From Clostridium sp. E02 (lineage in GTDB: Bacteria; Bacillota; Clostridia; Lachnospirales; Lachnospiraceae): a stretch of DNA of 64,000 bases. Under the pieces are notes generated by a model that saw nothing but the letters and a program-made list of their open reading frames with translations, did not search any database and had not been told where the DNA came from. Positions 18,108 to 28,262 of this stretch are shown here, piece after piece. Every line of letters starts with the position of its first letter. Position 1 is the stretch's first letter. The stretch lies in the NCBI RefSeq assembly GCF_003833015.1, contig NZ_RJLQ01000011.1, forward strand, positions 62,001-126,000. Reading direction: 5' to 3'. The position numbers and the translations under genes were made by a program.

Positions 18108-18136
18108 TTGATTTTTTGATTCAATTGTAATATAAT
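18108..18136 (+). promoter_or_regulatory. Promoter of argS
   Basis: TTGATT (18108-18113), a 17-base spacer and TATAAT (18131-18136), about 48 bases before the argS ATG. No T-box element is seen. Confidence 0.65.
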
Positions 18137-18183
18137 TAGTATTTAGTTTAGAAATATCTGGAGTAAAAGGAGACCGGAAACCG

Positions 18184-19953
18184 ATGAAGAAGATTCTTGA
18201 TTTAATTACGGCAGAGATGAAGACAGCTTTTACAATTTGTGGATATGATGAAACCTTTGCAAAGGTTACTTTATCTAATCGCCCGGATCTTTGCGAGTAC
18301 CAGTGCAACGGAGCCATGGCTGCAGCGAAGGCGTATAAAAAGAAACCGTTTGATATTGCATCGGAAGTGGTGGAAAAATTAAACGAAAATGATGTGTTTT
18401 CAACAGTTGATGCAGTTATGCCTGGGTTTATTAATCTGAGATTAAATGCAGAGTATCTGTCTGATTATATGAACGGCATGGCAAAAGAGGATCAGTGTGG
18501 ATGTGAAAAGGCAGAGAGAGCACACACGATTGTCGTAGATTTTGGTGGTGCTAACGTAGCAAAACCACTACATGTAGGACATCTGCGTTCTGCCATCATT
18601 GGGGAAAGCATTAAAAGAATGGGTCGTTATTTAGGACATAAAGTGATTGGAGATGTCCATTTAGGTGATTGGGGTCTTCAGATGGGGTTAATTATTGAGG
18701 AACTAAAGGACAGAAAACCGGATCTTCCTTATTTTGACCCATCCTATGAAGGCGATTATCCAAAGGAGGCTCCATTTACAATCAGTGAATTGGAGGAGAT
18801 TTATCCTGCGGCAAGTAAAAAATCCAAAGAAGATGAGACATTTAATAAACGGGCGCATGAGGCAACATTAAGACTGCAGAATGGTTTCAAGCCTTATCGT
18901 GCTGTCTGGAAGCACATCATGGAAGTTTCTGTTTCTGATTTGAAAAAGAACTATGGCAATTTAAATGTCACCTTTGATTTATGGAAAGGGGAAAGCGATG
19001 CAGAACCCTTCATACCGGAGCTGATAAAGGATTTGGAAGAAAAAGGATTGGCATATGAAAGCCAGGGAGCACTTGTGGTAGACATTGCACAGGAAGGAGA
19101 TTCCAAAGAACTTCCACCGTGTATCATAAGAAAATCAGATGGTGCTGCTCTTTATTCCACCTCAGATCTGGGTACAATATTAGATCGGGAGAAAGAGATA
19201 AAACCAGACTGGTATATCTATATTACGGATAAGAGGCAGGAGCTTCATTTCGTTCAGGTTTTTCGGGTAGCAAAAAAAGCAGGCTATGTTCCGGAAGACA
19301 GGAAAATGTCTCATTTGTGTTTTGGAACCATGAACGGAAAAGACGGGAAGCCGTTTAAGACAAGAGATGGTGGAGTTATGCGTTTGGAAACTTTGATCTC
19401 TGATATCAATCAGGCAGCATACGAGAAGATTGTAGAGAATCGGACCGTGACAGAAGAAGAAGCAAGAAATACCTCAAAGCTGGTTGGAATAGCCGCCTTA
19501 AAATATGGAGATCTTTCGAATCAGGCATCCAAGGATTATGTATTTGATATGGATCGTTTTGTATCGTTTGAAGGGAATACGGGGCCATATATTCTGTATA
19601 CCATTGTAAGAATTAAATCCATTCTTTCAAAATATCAGACGCTTGAAGAGAAGTATGTGGGAGAAGAAAAAATTCTTACAGCAAAAACAAGTGCGGAAAA
19701 AGAATTGATGCTTTTGCTGTCCAGATACAATGAGATGATGGAAACTTCCTTTCAAGAACTGGCTCCACATAAGTTGTGCCAGTATATATATGAACTTGCC
19801 AATGGATTTAACCGGTTTTATCACGATACAAAGATTATTTCCGAAGAAGATAAGAGGCAGCAGGCCTCATGGGTCGGTCTGATTCGATTAACAAAGGAAG
19901 TACTTGAAACCTGTATCGGTGTGCTGGGACTTGAGGCACCGGAACGAATGTAA
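18184..19953 (+). CDS. argS: Arginine--tRNA ligase
   Basis: Class I synthetase charging tRNA-Arg, 589 residues. The N-terminal additional domain covers about residues 1-110; the HIGH motif is HVGH in AKPLHVGHLRSAIIGES. The KMSKS-like region is degenerate (GKPFKTRDGG), as usual for ArgRS. The C-terminal DALR anticodon-binding domain ends in LGLEAPERM. Twenty-three bases separate it from the SNF2 gene. Confidence 0.97.
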   Translation: MKKILDLITAEMKTAFTICGYDETFAKVTLSNRPDLCEYQCNGAMAAAKAYKKKPFDIASEVVEKLNENDVFSTVDAVMPGFINLRLNAEYLSDYMNGMAKEDQCGCEKAERAHTIVVDFGGANVAKPLHVGHLRSAIIGESIKRMGRYLGHKVIGDVHLGDWGLQMGLIIEELKDRKPDLPYFDPSYEGDYPKEAPFTISELEEIYPAASKKSKEDETFNKRAHEATLRLQNGFKPYRAVWKHIMEVSVSDLKKNYGNLNVTFDLWKGESDAEPFIPELIKDLEEKGLAYESQGALVVDIAQEGDSKELPPCIIRKSDGAALYSTSDLGTILDREKEIKPDWYIYITDKRQELHFVQVFRVAKKAGYVPEDRKMSHLCFGTMNGKDGKPFKTRDGGVMRLETLISDINQAAYEKIVENRTVTEEEARNTSKLVGIAALKYGDLSNQASKDYVFDMDRFVSFEGNTGPYILYTIVRIKSILSKYQTLEEKYVGEEKILTAKTSAEKELMLLLSRYNEMMETSFQELAPHKLCQYIYELANGFNRFYHDTKIISEEDKRQQASWVGLIRLTKEVLETCIGVLGLEAPERM

Positions 19954-19976
19954 ATGGGAAATGAATGTGAGGAGTT

Positions 19977-22900
19977 ATGAGAGTAACACAGATGACGACA
20001 AATACCTTTTGGAAAGGTGAGTCAGGCGTCAAAGCTCTGGTCGAGGATCAGGGGCAACAATATCAAACGAGTCTTTTTCTCAAGGGTAGTCAAGTATATG
20101 ACTACTCTTGTTCCTGCAACCAGGGGAACTCTTACCGGGGGATGTGTCCTCACGTAAAAGAATTGTTAAAGGCTCATCAGGTGAAAGAAGCCGATAACCA
20201 GGGCATGCCTGTGACCACATCAACCGAGGCAAGGGCGATGATACGGGAGTATACCAACCGTGAAGTCGCTCAAATTATGGGAGAAAAGCAAAAAGAACAG
20301 ATTAGACTATCCATCACCGTTTTGCTTACCCGTAAAGACGTGAAACTGGAGGCAAAGCTTGGGAGAGAACGTCTCTATCTTGTAAGGGATCTCGCAGCAC
20401 TTGCAGATGCGGTAGAAAATGGAACCTATGTAGAGTACGGCAAAAATCTGGCATTTCATCATAATCGTTCTGCGTTTGATAAGCAGAGTCAGCCATTACT
20501 GGAATTTTTACTTGAGATGATTCATATCACCTGTGAGCAATATGAACATATGAGTAAAAGTGCTTATTCTCCTAGACCGGTTCTTCGCTACTTGAGTTTA
20601 ACAAAAGCAGCCAGAGACCGTTTTTTTCTGATCACACAAGGACAGAATATCGATTTTGAGGATTATAAAGGTAGAAAGCAAAGGCTTCTTATTACAGCTG
20701 AGAATCCAGATTTGGAAGTTGCCATAAGAAGAAAAGGAGCTGCTGGAGTGTCGGTATCCATTGACAAGGGCATTCTGTTTTTTGAAGGGGTACATCATAT
20801 TTATCTCACGGATAATCAGTGCCTGCATTGTTGTAATGAGGCTTATAGTGAGACACTGGGAGTATTTCTCACACAAATGATGAATGGGTATGGAAGCAGC
20901 TATGAGACTGAAATCAGTAAAAAAGATATGCCTCTTTTCTACGAACGGGTGCTAAAGAAAATAGCGGCTTTTTGCAACATTGACTCCGGGGATCTGGATT
21001 TAGATGGATACAAACCAGAAGAGCTAACGGCTCGGTTTGAATTTGATATCACAGATCCAGATGAGATTATATTGCGGCCAACCCTAACTTATGGAGCGTA
21101 TTCCTTTCCTCCAATTGCAGATGAGAACGTCCCACGTACTATATGCAGAGATGTTCCGGGAGAATTCCGCATCAGTCAGTTGATTGCTAAGTATTTTAAG
21201 TATAGAGAATATGAATCAGATTGTCCAGTCATCAAAGAGGATGAAGGTGCGGTTTATCGACTGCTAACGGAAGGAATGCAGGAATTTATGGCACTGGGAG
21301 AGGTCTTTTATTCGGAAGCTTTCCAGAAACTAAAAGTTCTCCCTCCGCCAAGAATATCAATTGGAGTCAGAAGTACCGGTAACTGGCTGGAACTTGATGT
21401 GGATACAGAAGGATTGTCTGGATCGGATTTTTCTAAACTGTTAAAAGGATATAGACAGAAGAAAAAATATTACAGATTAAAAAACGGAACATTTATTAAT
21501 TTGAATCACCAAGGACTGATTGCCGTGGAAAATCTAATTCACAGCATGGGCATTGATGAAATAGACATTGAAAAGAAACAGTTTAGTCTGCCAAAATACA
21601 GGGCTGTTTACCTGGACGGATTATTGAAGGAAGAGAGTGGGGTCACATTCTATCGGGACCAGATTTATAAGGCTATGGTTCGAGGAATGAAATCCATAGA
21701 GGACAGTGAATTCGAAATTCCAGAGTCTCTTCGTTCGGTTCTTAGGGGATATCAGAAAACTGGATTCCGATGGCTGAAAACACTTGACCAATACGGATTT
21801 GGAGGAATTCTTGCAGACGATATGGGACTTGGTAAAACCATACAGGTGATTGCCCTCCTCCTTGATGAAGCAGAAAAAAAGAAAACCAGCACATCCTTGA
21901 TTGTATGTCCAGCTTCTTTGGTTTATAACTGGGAGAATGAAGTTTTAATCTTTGCACCTTCCCTGAAGGTTAAAACGATTACGGGTACAGCTGCAGAAAG
22001 AGAAGAGCAGCTTAAAAATTCAGATCATGCAGATGTATTAATTACATCTTATGATTTAGTAAAACGGGATATTGACCGATATAAAAGTATAAGATTTCGT
22101 TTTGAGATCATTGACGAAGCCCAGTATATTAAAAATGCATCTACACAGAGTGCAAAGGCAGTAAAGACCATTCAGGCTGATTGTCGGTTTGCACTGACTG
22201 GTACTCCAATTGAAAATAGGCTATCCGAACTTTGGAGTATATTTGATTACCTGATGCCAGGCTTTTTATTTCCTTACAGGAAGTTTAAAAAGGAGTATGA
22301 ACTTCCCATTGTTAAGGAAAAAGAGCCGACTGTACTTGCAAGCCTTCACCGGTTGATTGGCCCGTTTATTTTAAGAAGGTTGAAAAAGGATGTACTGAAA
22401 GAACTGCCGGATAAGATGGAAACTGTCCTTTACTCCGCTTTTGATAAAGAACAGAAAGAATTGTATATGGCCAACGCGTTTCGATTAAAAGAAGAACTAG
22501 AACATATGGGAGAATCTCGTGGAAAGGAAACGATTCAGATTCTTGCTGAATTGACCAAACTAAGGCAGATTTGCTGTGATCCTCACTTATGTTATAGCAA
22601 TTATCTTGGACAATCCGCAAAACTGGAAACCTGCCTTGACCTAATTAAGAATGGAGTGGAGGGAGGACACAAAATTTTATTGTTCTCCCAGTTTACCTCT
22701 ATGTTAAGTATTATAGGCGAGAGACTAAAAAAAGAGAAGATCCCTTATTACATGTTAAATGGTGCTACACCGAAAGAAGAACGGCTTCATATGGTCCAGT
22801 CGTATAAAAATGATGACATCCCTCTCTTTTTGATCTCGTTAAAAGCGGGTGGTACTGGGCTGAATTTAACAGCTGCAGATATGGTCATTCATTTTGATCC

Positions 22901-23135
22901 ATGGTGGAATGTTGCCGCTCAAAATCAGGCCACGGACCGTGCCTACAGAATTGGACAAGATAAACAAGTAACCGTTTTTAAACTGATTACCAAAGGGACC
23001 ATTGAAGATAATATATTAAAGCTGCAGGAGTCTAAAAAAGATTTGGCTGAACAGATTATAACAGAGGGAACCATCTCCTTTAGTCACTTGACACGAGATG
23101 ATTTGCTGGGACTTTTGGATGAACAAAATAGATAG
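19977..23135 (+). CDS. SWIM-zinc-finger SNF2 family DNA-dependent ATPase
   Basis: 1052 residues. An N-terminal SWIM zinc finger (C45, C47, C57, H59: CxC...CxH) is followed by a bacterial SNF2-associated region to about residue 580. The two-lobed SNF2 motor follows: Walker A DDMGLGKTIQ near residue 615, DEAQ near 712, LTGTPIENRLSELWS, then helicase-C with KAGGTGLNLTAAD and the arginine-finger segment QATDRAYRIGQ near 990. Bacterial homologues (HepA/RapA-like) act on DNA-protein complexes; the target here is unknown. GGAG lies before the ATG. Confidence 0.93.
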   Translation: MRVTQMTTNTFWKGESGVKALVEDQGQQYQTSLFLKGSQVYDYSCSCNQGNSYRGMCPHVKELLKAHQVKEADNQGMPVTTSTEARAMIREYTNREVAQIMGEKQKEQIRLSITVLLTRKDVKLEAKLGRERLYLVRDLAALADAVENGTYVEYGKNLAFHHNRSAFDKQSQPLLEFLLEMIHITCEQYEHMSKSAYSPRPVLRYLSLTKAARDRFFLITQGQNIDFEDYKGRKQRLLITAENPDLEVAIRRKGAAGVSVSIDKGILFFEGVHHIYLTDNQCLHCCNEAYSETLGVFLTQMMNGYGSSYETEISKKDMPLFYERVLKKIAAFCNIDSGDLDLDGYKPEELTARFEFDITDPDEIILRPTLTYGAYSFPPIADENVPRTICRDVPGEFRISQLIAKYFKYREYESDCPVIKEDEGAVYRLLTEGMQEFMALGEVFYSEAFQKLKVLPPPRISIGVRSTGNWLELDVDTEGLSGSDFSKLLKGYRQKKKYYRLKNGTFINLNHQGLIAVENLIHSMGIDEIDIEKKQFSLPKYRAVYLDGLLKEESGVTFYRDQIYKAMVRGMKSIEDSEFEIPESLRSVLRGYQKTGFRWLKTLDQYGFGGILADDMGLGKTIQVIALLLDEAEKKKTSTSLIVCPASLVYNWENEVLIFAPSLKVKTITGTAAEREEQLKNSDHADVLITSYDLVKRDIDRYKSIRFRFEIIDEAQYIKNASTQSAKAVKTIQADCRFALTGTPIENRLSELWSIFDYLMPGFLFPYRKFKKEYELPIVKEKEPTVLASLHRLIGPFILRRLKKDVLKELPDKMETVLYSAFDKEQKELYMANAFRLKEELEHMGESRGKETIQILAELTKLRQICCDPHLCYSNYLGQSAKLETCLDLIKNGVEGGHKILLFSQFTSMLSIIGERLKKEKIPYYMLNGATPKEERLHMVQSYKNDDIPLFLISLKAGGTGLNLTAADMVIHFDPWWNVAAQNQATDRAYRIGQDKQVTVFKLITKGTIEDNILKLQESKKDLAEQIITEGTISFSHLTRDDLLGLLDEQNR

Positions 23136-23151
23136 GGTGTAAAAAATACTC

Positions 23152-23179
23152 TTTACATTTTCCGTGGGTGGTGTATAAT
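23152..23179 (+). promoter_or_regulatory. Promoter of nrdDG
   Basis: TTTACA (23152-23157), a 16-base spacer and TATAAT (23174-23179). It predicts a start site near 23186, right at the first NrdR box. Confidence 0.7.
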
Positions 23180-23186
23180 GATAAAA

Positions 23187-23234
23187 GCACTATATGTAGT
23201 GTTTTTGTTATACGAGATACAAAATATAGAATAG
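23187..23234 (+). promoter_or_regulatory. Pair of NrdR boxes before nrdD
   Basis: Box 1, GCACTATATGTAGTGT (23187-23202), differs from the consensus ACACWATATATWGTGT at two positions. Box 2, starting at 23219 (ACAAAATATAG...), is weaker, about 11 of 16. They are 32 bases apart, the three-turn spacing known for NrdR operators. Both lie at and just after the predicted transcript start, where binding would repress. Confidence 0.75.
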
Positions 23235-23249
23235 GTTAAGGTGACAAGA

Positions 23250-25379
23250 ATGATTAAAGTTCAAAAACGTGACGGAAGAATTGTGGAGTATGACAGAGAT
23301 AAGATCGTAAAAGCTATTTTAAAAGCCAATGCCGAAGTGGGATATTCTGAGCAGGTGGGCGAGGATATCATCAATGTCATACTCGATGAGGTAGAGGAAC
23401 GCAAGGAAGACGTAATCAATGTGGAATCCATTCAGGATATGATTGAGAGTGGACTTGTTAACCATAATAAGTACGCCCTTTCCAAAAAGTATATCATATA
23501 CCGTTACCAGAGAGCATTGCTTCGGAAAGCAAACACCACGGATGAGTCTATACTGAAATTAATTAAGAACGAGAATAAAGAGCTTGCAGAAGAAAACTCT
23601 AATAAAAATACAATACTGGCTTCGACGCAGAGAGATTATATTGCTGGAGAGGTTTCCAGGGATTTAACAAAGAGAATGTTGATACCAGAACATATTTCAC
23701 TTGCCCATGAATTGGGGGCAATCCATTTTCATGATGCAGATTACTTCGTACAGCCAATTTTTAACTGTTGTCTGATTAATATCGGAGATATGTTAGACAA
23801 TGGCACGGTTATGAATGAAAAAATGATCGAAAGTCCAAAGAGTTTTCAAGTCGCATGTACCGTTATGACACAGATCATTGCAGCGGTAGCCAGCAACCAG
23901 TACGGAGGTCAGTCAGTTGACATTCGCCATCTGGGAAAGTATTTAAGAAAAAGCAGTCAAAAGTTTTATAAACAGATCCAGGAAGAGTTCGAAAATGAAG
24001 TTTCAGATGCAGTGGTAAAAAAGATGGCTTCCATTCGTCTGCGTGACGAGTTGAAATCAGGAGTTCAGACCATTCAGTATCAGATCAACACACTGATGAC
24101 GACCAATGGTCAAGCTCCGTTTGTTACGTTGTTTTTGTTTTTGGATGAACAGGATGAATATATTGAGGAAAATGCCTTGATTGTAGAAGAAATTTTACGT
24201 CAGAGACTGGAAGGAATTAAGAACGAGGCAGGTGTCTATGTGACTCCAGCATTTCCAAAGCTTATTTATGTGCTTGATGAGAACAACTGCTTAAAAGGCG
24301 GAAGATATGATTCGATTACAAAACTTGCAGTCAAATGTTCTTCGAAACGGATGTATCCGGATTATATTTCTGCCAAAAAGATGCGGGAAAATTACGAAGG
24401 AAATGTGTTTAGTTGTATGGGCTGCCGCAGTTTCTTATCCACATGGAAAGATGAGGAGGGGAATTACAAGTTTGAAGGAAGATTTAATCAGGGTGTTGTC
24501 AGTTTAAATCTGCCTCAGATCGGAATTCTTGCCAAAAAGGATGAAGAGACGTTCTGGAAGATTCTTGATGAGCGGTTAGAATTATGTTATGAGGCTTTGA
24601 TTTGCAGACATAAGTCTCTGGAAGGAACTCTTTCAGATGTTAGCCCCATTCATTGGCAGTATGGTGCCATCGCCAGACTAAAAAAAGGAGAAACGATTGA
24701 TCCTCTTCTTAAGAATGGGTATTCTACGATTTCACTTGGTTACATCGGTCTTTATGAAACCACGAAACTGATGAAAGGAATCAGCCATACAAAACCAGAA
24801 GGAGAAGCGTTTGCACTTCGTATTATGAATCATATGAGTGAAGCGGTAGAACGTTGGAAAAAAGAGACTGGTCTTGGCTTTGGATTATATGGAACACCTG
24901 CAGAGTCTCTCTGTTATCGGTTTGCGAAAATAGACAGGGAACGTTTTGGCAACATTGAAGATGTTACAGACAAAGGCTATTACACAAATTCCTATCATGT
25001 GGATGTAAGGGAGAACATTGACGCTTTTAGTAAATTTAACTTTGAAAGCAAATTCCAGGAGATTTCTTCCGGTGGTGCGATCTCATACGTAGAAGTTCCT
25101 AATATGAAGCATAACTTAGAAGCGATGGAAGAAGTGGTAAAATTCATCTACGATAACATTCAGTATGCAGAATTTAATACAAAGTCCGATTATTGTCAGG
25201 CGTGTGGATTTGACGGAGAGATCATTATAAACGATGATATGGAATGGGAATGTCCGCAGTGTCATAACAAGGATAAGAACCGGATGAATGTTACCAGAAG
25301 AACCTGTGGATACTTGGGTGAGAATTTCTGGAATACGGGAAAAACCAAAGAAATCAAGTCCAGAGTTCTTCATCTGTAG
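23250..25379 (+). CDS. nrdD: Anaerobic ribonucleoside-triphosphate reductase
   Basis: Class III glycyl-radical enzyme that makes deoxynucleotides without oxygen, 709 residues from the ATG at 23250 (AGGTG upstream; an in-frame GTG at 23241 overlaps that site). The N-terminal ATP-cone (IKVQKRDGRIVEYDRDKI) is the allosteric activity site. The C-terminus has a four-Cys zinc site (CQACG and CPQC), then the glycyl-radical motif TCGYLGENFWNTG near residue 686. NrdG, encoded next, installs the radical. Confidence 0.97.
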   Translation: MIKVQKRDGRIVEYDRDKIVKAILKANAEVGYSEQVGEDIINVILDEVEERKEDVINVESIQDMIESGLVNHNKYALSKKYIIYRYQRALLRKANTTDESILKLIKNENKELAEENSNKNTILASTQRDYIAGEVSRDLTKRMLIPEHISLAHELGAIHFHDADYFVQPIFNCCLINIGDMLDNGTVMNEKMIESPKSFQVACTVMTQIIAAVASNQYGGQSVDIRHLGKYLRKSSQKFYKQIQEEFENEVSDAVVKKMASIRLRDELKSGVQTIQYQINTLMTTNGQAPFVTLFLFLDEQDEYIEENALIVEEILRQRLEGIKNEAGVYVTPAFPKLIYVLDENNCLKGGRYDSITKLAVKCSSKRMYPDYISAKKMRENYEGNVFSCMGCRSFLSTWKDEEGNYKFEGRFNQGVVSLNLPQIGILAKKDEETFWKILDERLELCYEALICRHKSLEGTLSDVSPIHWQYGAIARLKKGETIDPLLKNGYSTISLGYIGLYETTKLMKGISHTKPEGEAFALRIMNHMSEAVERWKKETGLGFGLYGTPAESLCYRFAKIDRERFGNIEDVTDKGYYTNSYHVDVRENIDAFSKFNFESKFQEISSGGAISYVEVPNMKHNLEAMEEVVKFIYDNIQYAEFNTKSDYCQACGFDGEIIINDDMEWECPQCHNKDKNRMNVTRRTCGYLGENFWNTGKTKEIKSRVLHL

Positions 25380-25390
25380 GAGGTATCAGA

Positions 25391-25909
25391 ATGAATTATG
25401 CTACCATCAAACCAGCAGATGTTGCCAATGGTCCAGGGGTACGGGTTTCTTTGTTTGTCAGCGGTTGTACCCATTATTGTGATGAATGTTTTAACGCAGA
25501 AGCATGGGATTTTTGTTACGGAAAAGAATACACAGAGGAAACTGAAGATCAGATTCTTACATATTTAGACCACAATTATATTTCTGGTTTGAGTCTGCTA
25601 GGAGGAGAACCTATGCATCCTAGAAATCAGAAGGGAATTCTTCCCCTGCTAAAAAGGGTGAAGGAACAATATCCGGATAAGACCATTTGGTGCTATACTG
25701 GATACGATTTTGAGGTGGAAATTCTTGGTACTATGTGGAATGAAATTCCGGAGACGAGAGAGATATTATCTTATATTGATGTTTTGATAGACGGAAAATT
25801 TGAGGTAGATAAAAAGGACTTAAACCTTCGGTTTAAAGGATCAACAAACCAGGAGATTATAAAGGTTCCCCAATCCCTGAAAGCAGGGAAGACAATACTG
25901 TGGGAATGA
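25391..25909 (+). CDS. nrdG: Anaerobic ribonucleotide reductase activating protein
   Basis: Radical-SAM enzyme that generates the glycyl radical on NrdD, 172 residues. The iron-sulfur motif is CTHYCDEC (CxxxCxxC), and the SAM-binding segment is LSLLGGEPMHP. It follows nrdD after 11 bases with GGAGG in the gap, so it is cotranscribed and shares NrdR control. Confidence 0.97.
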   Translation: MNYATIKPADVANGPGVRVSLFVSGCTHYCDECFNAEAWDFCYGKEYTEETEDQILTYLDHNYISGLSLLGGEPMHPRNQKGILPLLKRVKEQYPDKTIWCYTGYDFEVEILGTMWNEIPETREILSYIDVLIDGKFEVDKKDLNLRFKGSTNQEIIKVPQSLKAGKTILWE

Positions 25910-25914
25910 AAACA

Positions 25915-25952
25915 GGGAGTGCTGCAACCGAAATTCGGTCTGTAACACTCCC
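25915..25952. terminator. Bidirectional terminator between nrdG and a MATE gene
   Basis: GGGAGTG pairs with CACTCCC around an inner helix (ACCGAA/TTCGGT), giving one long hairpin. A TTTTC tail is present on the minus strand, so it fits best as terminator of the minus-strand MATE gene; it also closes nrdDG. Confidence 0.75.
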
Positions 25953-25958
25953 CGTGTT

Positions 25959-27335
25959 CTATTCATAGAGACTAGCATTTTTTATTTCAATCAAACCGAT
26001 GGTAAGGGAAAAGAGGCCAGTAGCGATGTTGCTTACAGCCATAACGATTCCCATACTAATGAAACCGCAACTGGTATAATTTTGCAGTGCCCATAGGACA
26101 GGGATTCGAAATACAAAAACTCGGAAAAAATTAATGGTTAATGTAAGTTTTGTTTTGCCAAATCCATAAAGCAGTGCCATAACCGAAGCATTAATTCCAA
26201 GTGGAATGGCACCATAAGCTTCATAGTGATAAATGGTTGCGATCATGTTCCCAAACTGGGGATCGTTTCCAGCATAAAGATTTGTAATTTGCTTTAAAAA
26301 AATAAGAGAAAAGGACATAAGGGCTGCACCTATGATTATATTGATCAAGAGGATGCAGTAAAAAGCTTGTAAGGCTCGTTTTGGTTTGCCGGCTCCCATG
26401 TTTTGGCTGATGACTGCAGAGCCCCCTTCTTGAAAACCATTCTGTGGCATCGTTGTAATTCCACCGATGTTGTTGGAAATCCCTAAGGCTCCTACAGTAA
26501 GTGCACCATAGATGGTACTCATGGAATTAATAATGACTTTTCCAAAAGAAAAAGCAGCTTTTTCTATCATGACAGGTATCGAAAGAAGGAGCATGGGTCT
26601 TGTTACAGATGGGGTCAATTGAATGCTTTTGAGGGAAAATCCAAATGCATTATCTTTTTGGTTTAGATTAATAATTGCAGCGATAAGAATCATGGATTGT
26701 GACAGAATGGTTGCAATTGAAATCATGTTAATTCCAGATTTCAGCCCGTAAACAAACAATGCAGTCAAGGACAGCTTAAGGGAAATTACAAAAAAATTTA
26801 AATAAAGAATTCTTTTTGAATTTCCTCTTGCTCGTTCGATGGCTATGTATACGTTGTTAAAAAAACTGATGACCATACCTACAAGCTCCAGTCGGAAAAA
26901 CTGGGTTCCTTCTGCAATGAATTTTTCAGGAGTTTTTGCCAGACGAAGAAATTGTGGTGCCTCAGGTATGAGAATTAGCAGGATAAATGCGCCTAATATC
27001 GCACACATAGCGAATAAAGTGCTCACTCGTTTTTTTACCAGCTCAAAATCTCCAGCTCCATAAGCCTCACTGATCTTTAGGCTGGACCCGATTGCAAGGC
27101 CTCCCCCTAGAGCAGATAGCATAAGACTTATTTGGGACAAATAGGCAACAGCGGAAACGGAATTTGCACTTATATAAGCAGCCATTATGGCATCAAATAT
27201 TTTGAAAAGCTGGTTTAAACTTTGGTACAGGGCCAGAGGCGTTCCTACATACAAAACGACTTTCCATATTGCACCATTTAAAGCAAAATCTCGGAATGCT
27301 TTATCCTGACCGGATAAATTAGCTTTGGTTGACAT
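25959..27335 (-). CDS. MATE family efflux transporter
   Basis: 458 residues with about twelve membrane segments in two six-helix halves, typical of MATE antiporters that expel drugs or metabolites using Na+ or H+. The first half has PLALYQSLNQLFKIFDAIMAA; the second half repeats the pattern. AAAGGAG is well placed before the ATG. It is divergent from the DUF1275 gene across 178 bases. The substrate cannot be predicted. Confidence 0.9.
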   Translation of the reverse strand: MSTKANLSGQDKAFRDFALNGAIWKVVLYVGTPLALYQSLNQLFKIFDAIMAAYISANSVSAVAYLSQISLMLSALGGGLAIGSSLKISEAYGAGDFELVKKRVSTLFAMCAILGAFILLILIPEAPQFLRLAKTPEKFIAEGTQFFRLELVGMVISFFNNVYIAIERARGNSKRILYLNFFVISLKLSLTALFVYGLKSGINMISIATILSQSMILIAAIINLNQKDNAFGFSLKSIQLTPSVTRPMLLLSIPVMIEKAAFSFGKVIINSMSTIYGALTVGALGISNNIGGITTMPQNGFQEGGSAVISQNMGAGKPKRALQAFYCILLINIIIGAALMSFSLIFLKQITNLYAGNDPQFGNMIATIYHYEAYGAIPLGINASVMALLYGFGKTKLTLTINFFRVFVFRIPVLWALQNYTSCGFISMGIVMAVSNIATGLFSLTIGLIEIKNASLYE

Positions 27336-27513
27336 CGTATATCTCCTTTATTAAATATAAATTCTAATGTATGAATAAGCATAAAGCAAATAAGGATGAA
27401 AATCTACCAATAATATGATTGATTTTGGAAATACTACAGATTATTTGTGATTTATCTCTCTGGTATCCTTTTCAATCGGCTTGATTTATGTTATATTATT
27501 TCTCTGAAAGGCG

Positions 27514-28218
27514 GTGATTTTAATTATACCAAAGAATACTCAAGGGCAGATGTCTGAAGCAATGGTTACTGTGTTCTTTCTGACACTATCGGGGGGACTT
27601 CAAGATGCATATACCTATTATTATCGAGGAGGAGTATATGCCAATGCTCAGACAGGTAATATCATTATGTTGACTCATAATCTAATGAACCAAAACTGGC
27701 GGAATGCCTTACGCTATTTCCTGCCGGTACTTGCGTTTGGTGCTGGTATTTTTATTTCGGAAAAGATTAGGGAGATTTATAAGGAACATCAATGGATTCA
27801 CTGGCGGCAGATTGTGGTGATGATTGAAATCATTTTGTTGTTTCTGGTAGGATTTATGCCGGTTTCTTTTCAAATCGAGGCCAATTCATTGGTATCATTT
27901 GTTTGTGCTATGCAGGTAGAAGCATTCCGGAAAGTGAAGGGAAGTGCCTTTGCCAGTACGATGTGCATAGGTAATTTAAGGAGTGCGACAGAAATGCTCT
28001 ACCGTTTTTTCCATACAAAGGATGTATCATTTCTAGAAAAAAGCATGCGTTATTATGGTGTCATTACTATATTCGCTATGGGAGCAGCGGTAGGAAGTTT
28101 TTTGACTCCTTATCTAAAAGAAAAAACCATATGGGTTTCTTGTACACTTTTGATGGTCGTTTTTTGCATTATGTTTATTCAGGCATGTGAGGAAAAAGTG
28201 TGTGAGGATCAAAAATGA
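27514..28218 (+). CDS. DUF1275 (YoaK-type) membrane protein
   Basis: 234 residues with about six membrane segments. The DUF1275 features are present: TLSGGLQDAYTYYYRGGVYANAQTGN near the start and a second QVEAFRK...ASTMCIGNLRSA segment. Function is unknown. The start is uncertain: GTG at 27514 is in frame but overlaps the ribosome site AAGGCGGTGAT, so a nonstandard start such as ATT at 27523 is possible. Confidence 0.85.
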   Translation: MILIIPKNTQGQMSEAMVTVFFLTLSGGLQDAYTYYYRGGVYANAQTGNIIMLTHNLMNQNWRNALRYFLPVLAFGAGIFISEKIREIYKEHQWIHWRQIVVMIEIILLFLVGFMPVSFQIEANSLVSFVCAMQVEAFRKVKGSAFASTMCIGNLRSATEMLYRFFHTKDVSFLEKSMRYYGVITIFAMGAAVGSFLTPYLKEKTIWVSCTLLMVVFCIMFIQACEEKVCEDQK

Positions 28219-28262
28219 TGGAAACTGTAACGATAAGATAAAGTTAAAACAGGAGGATTGAA

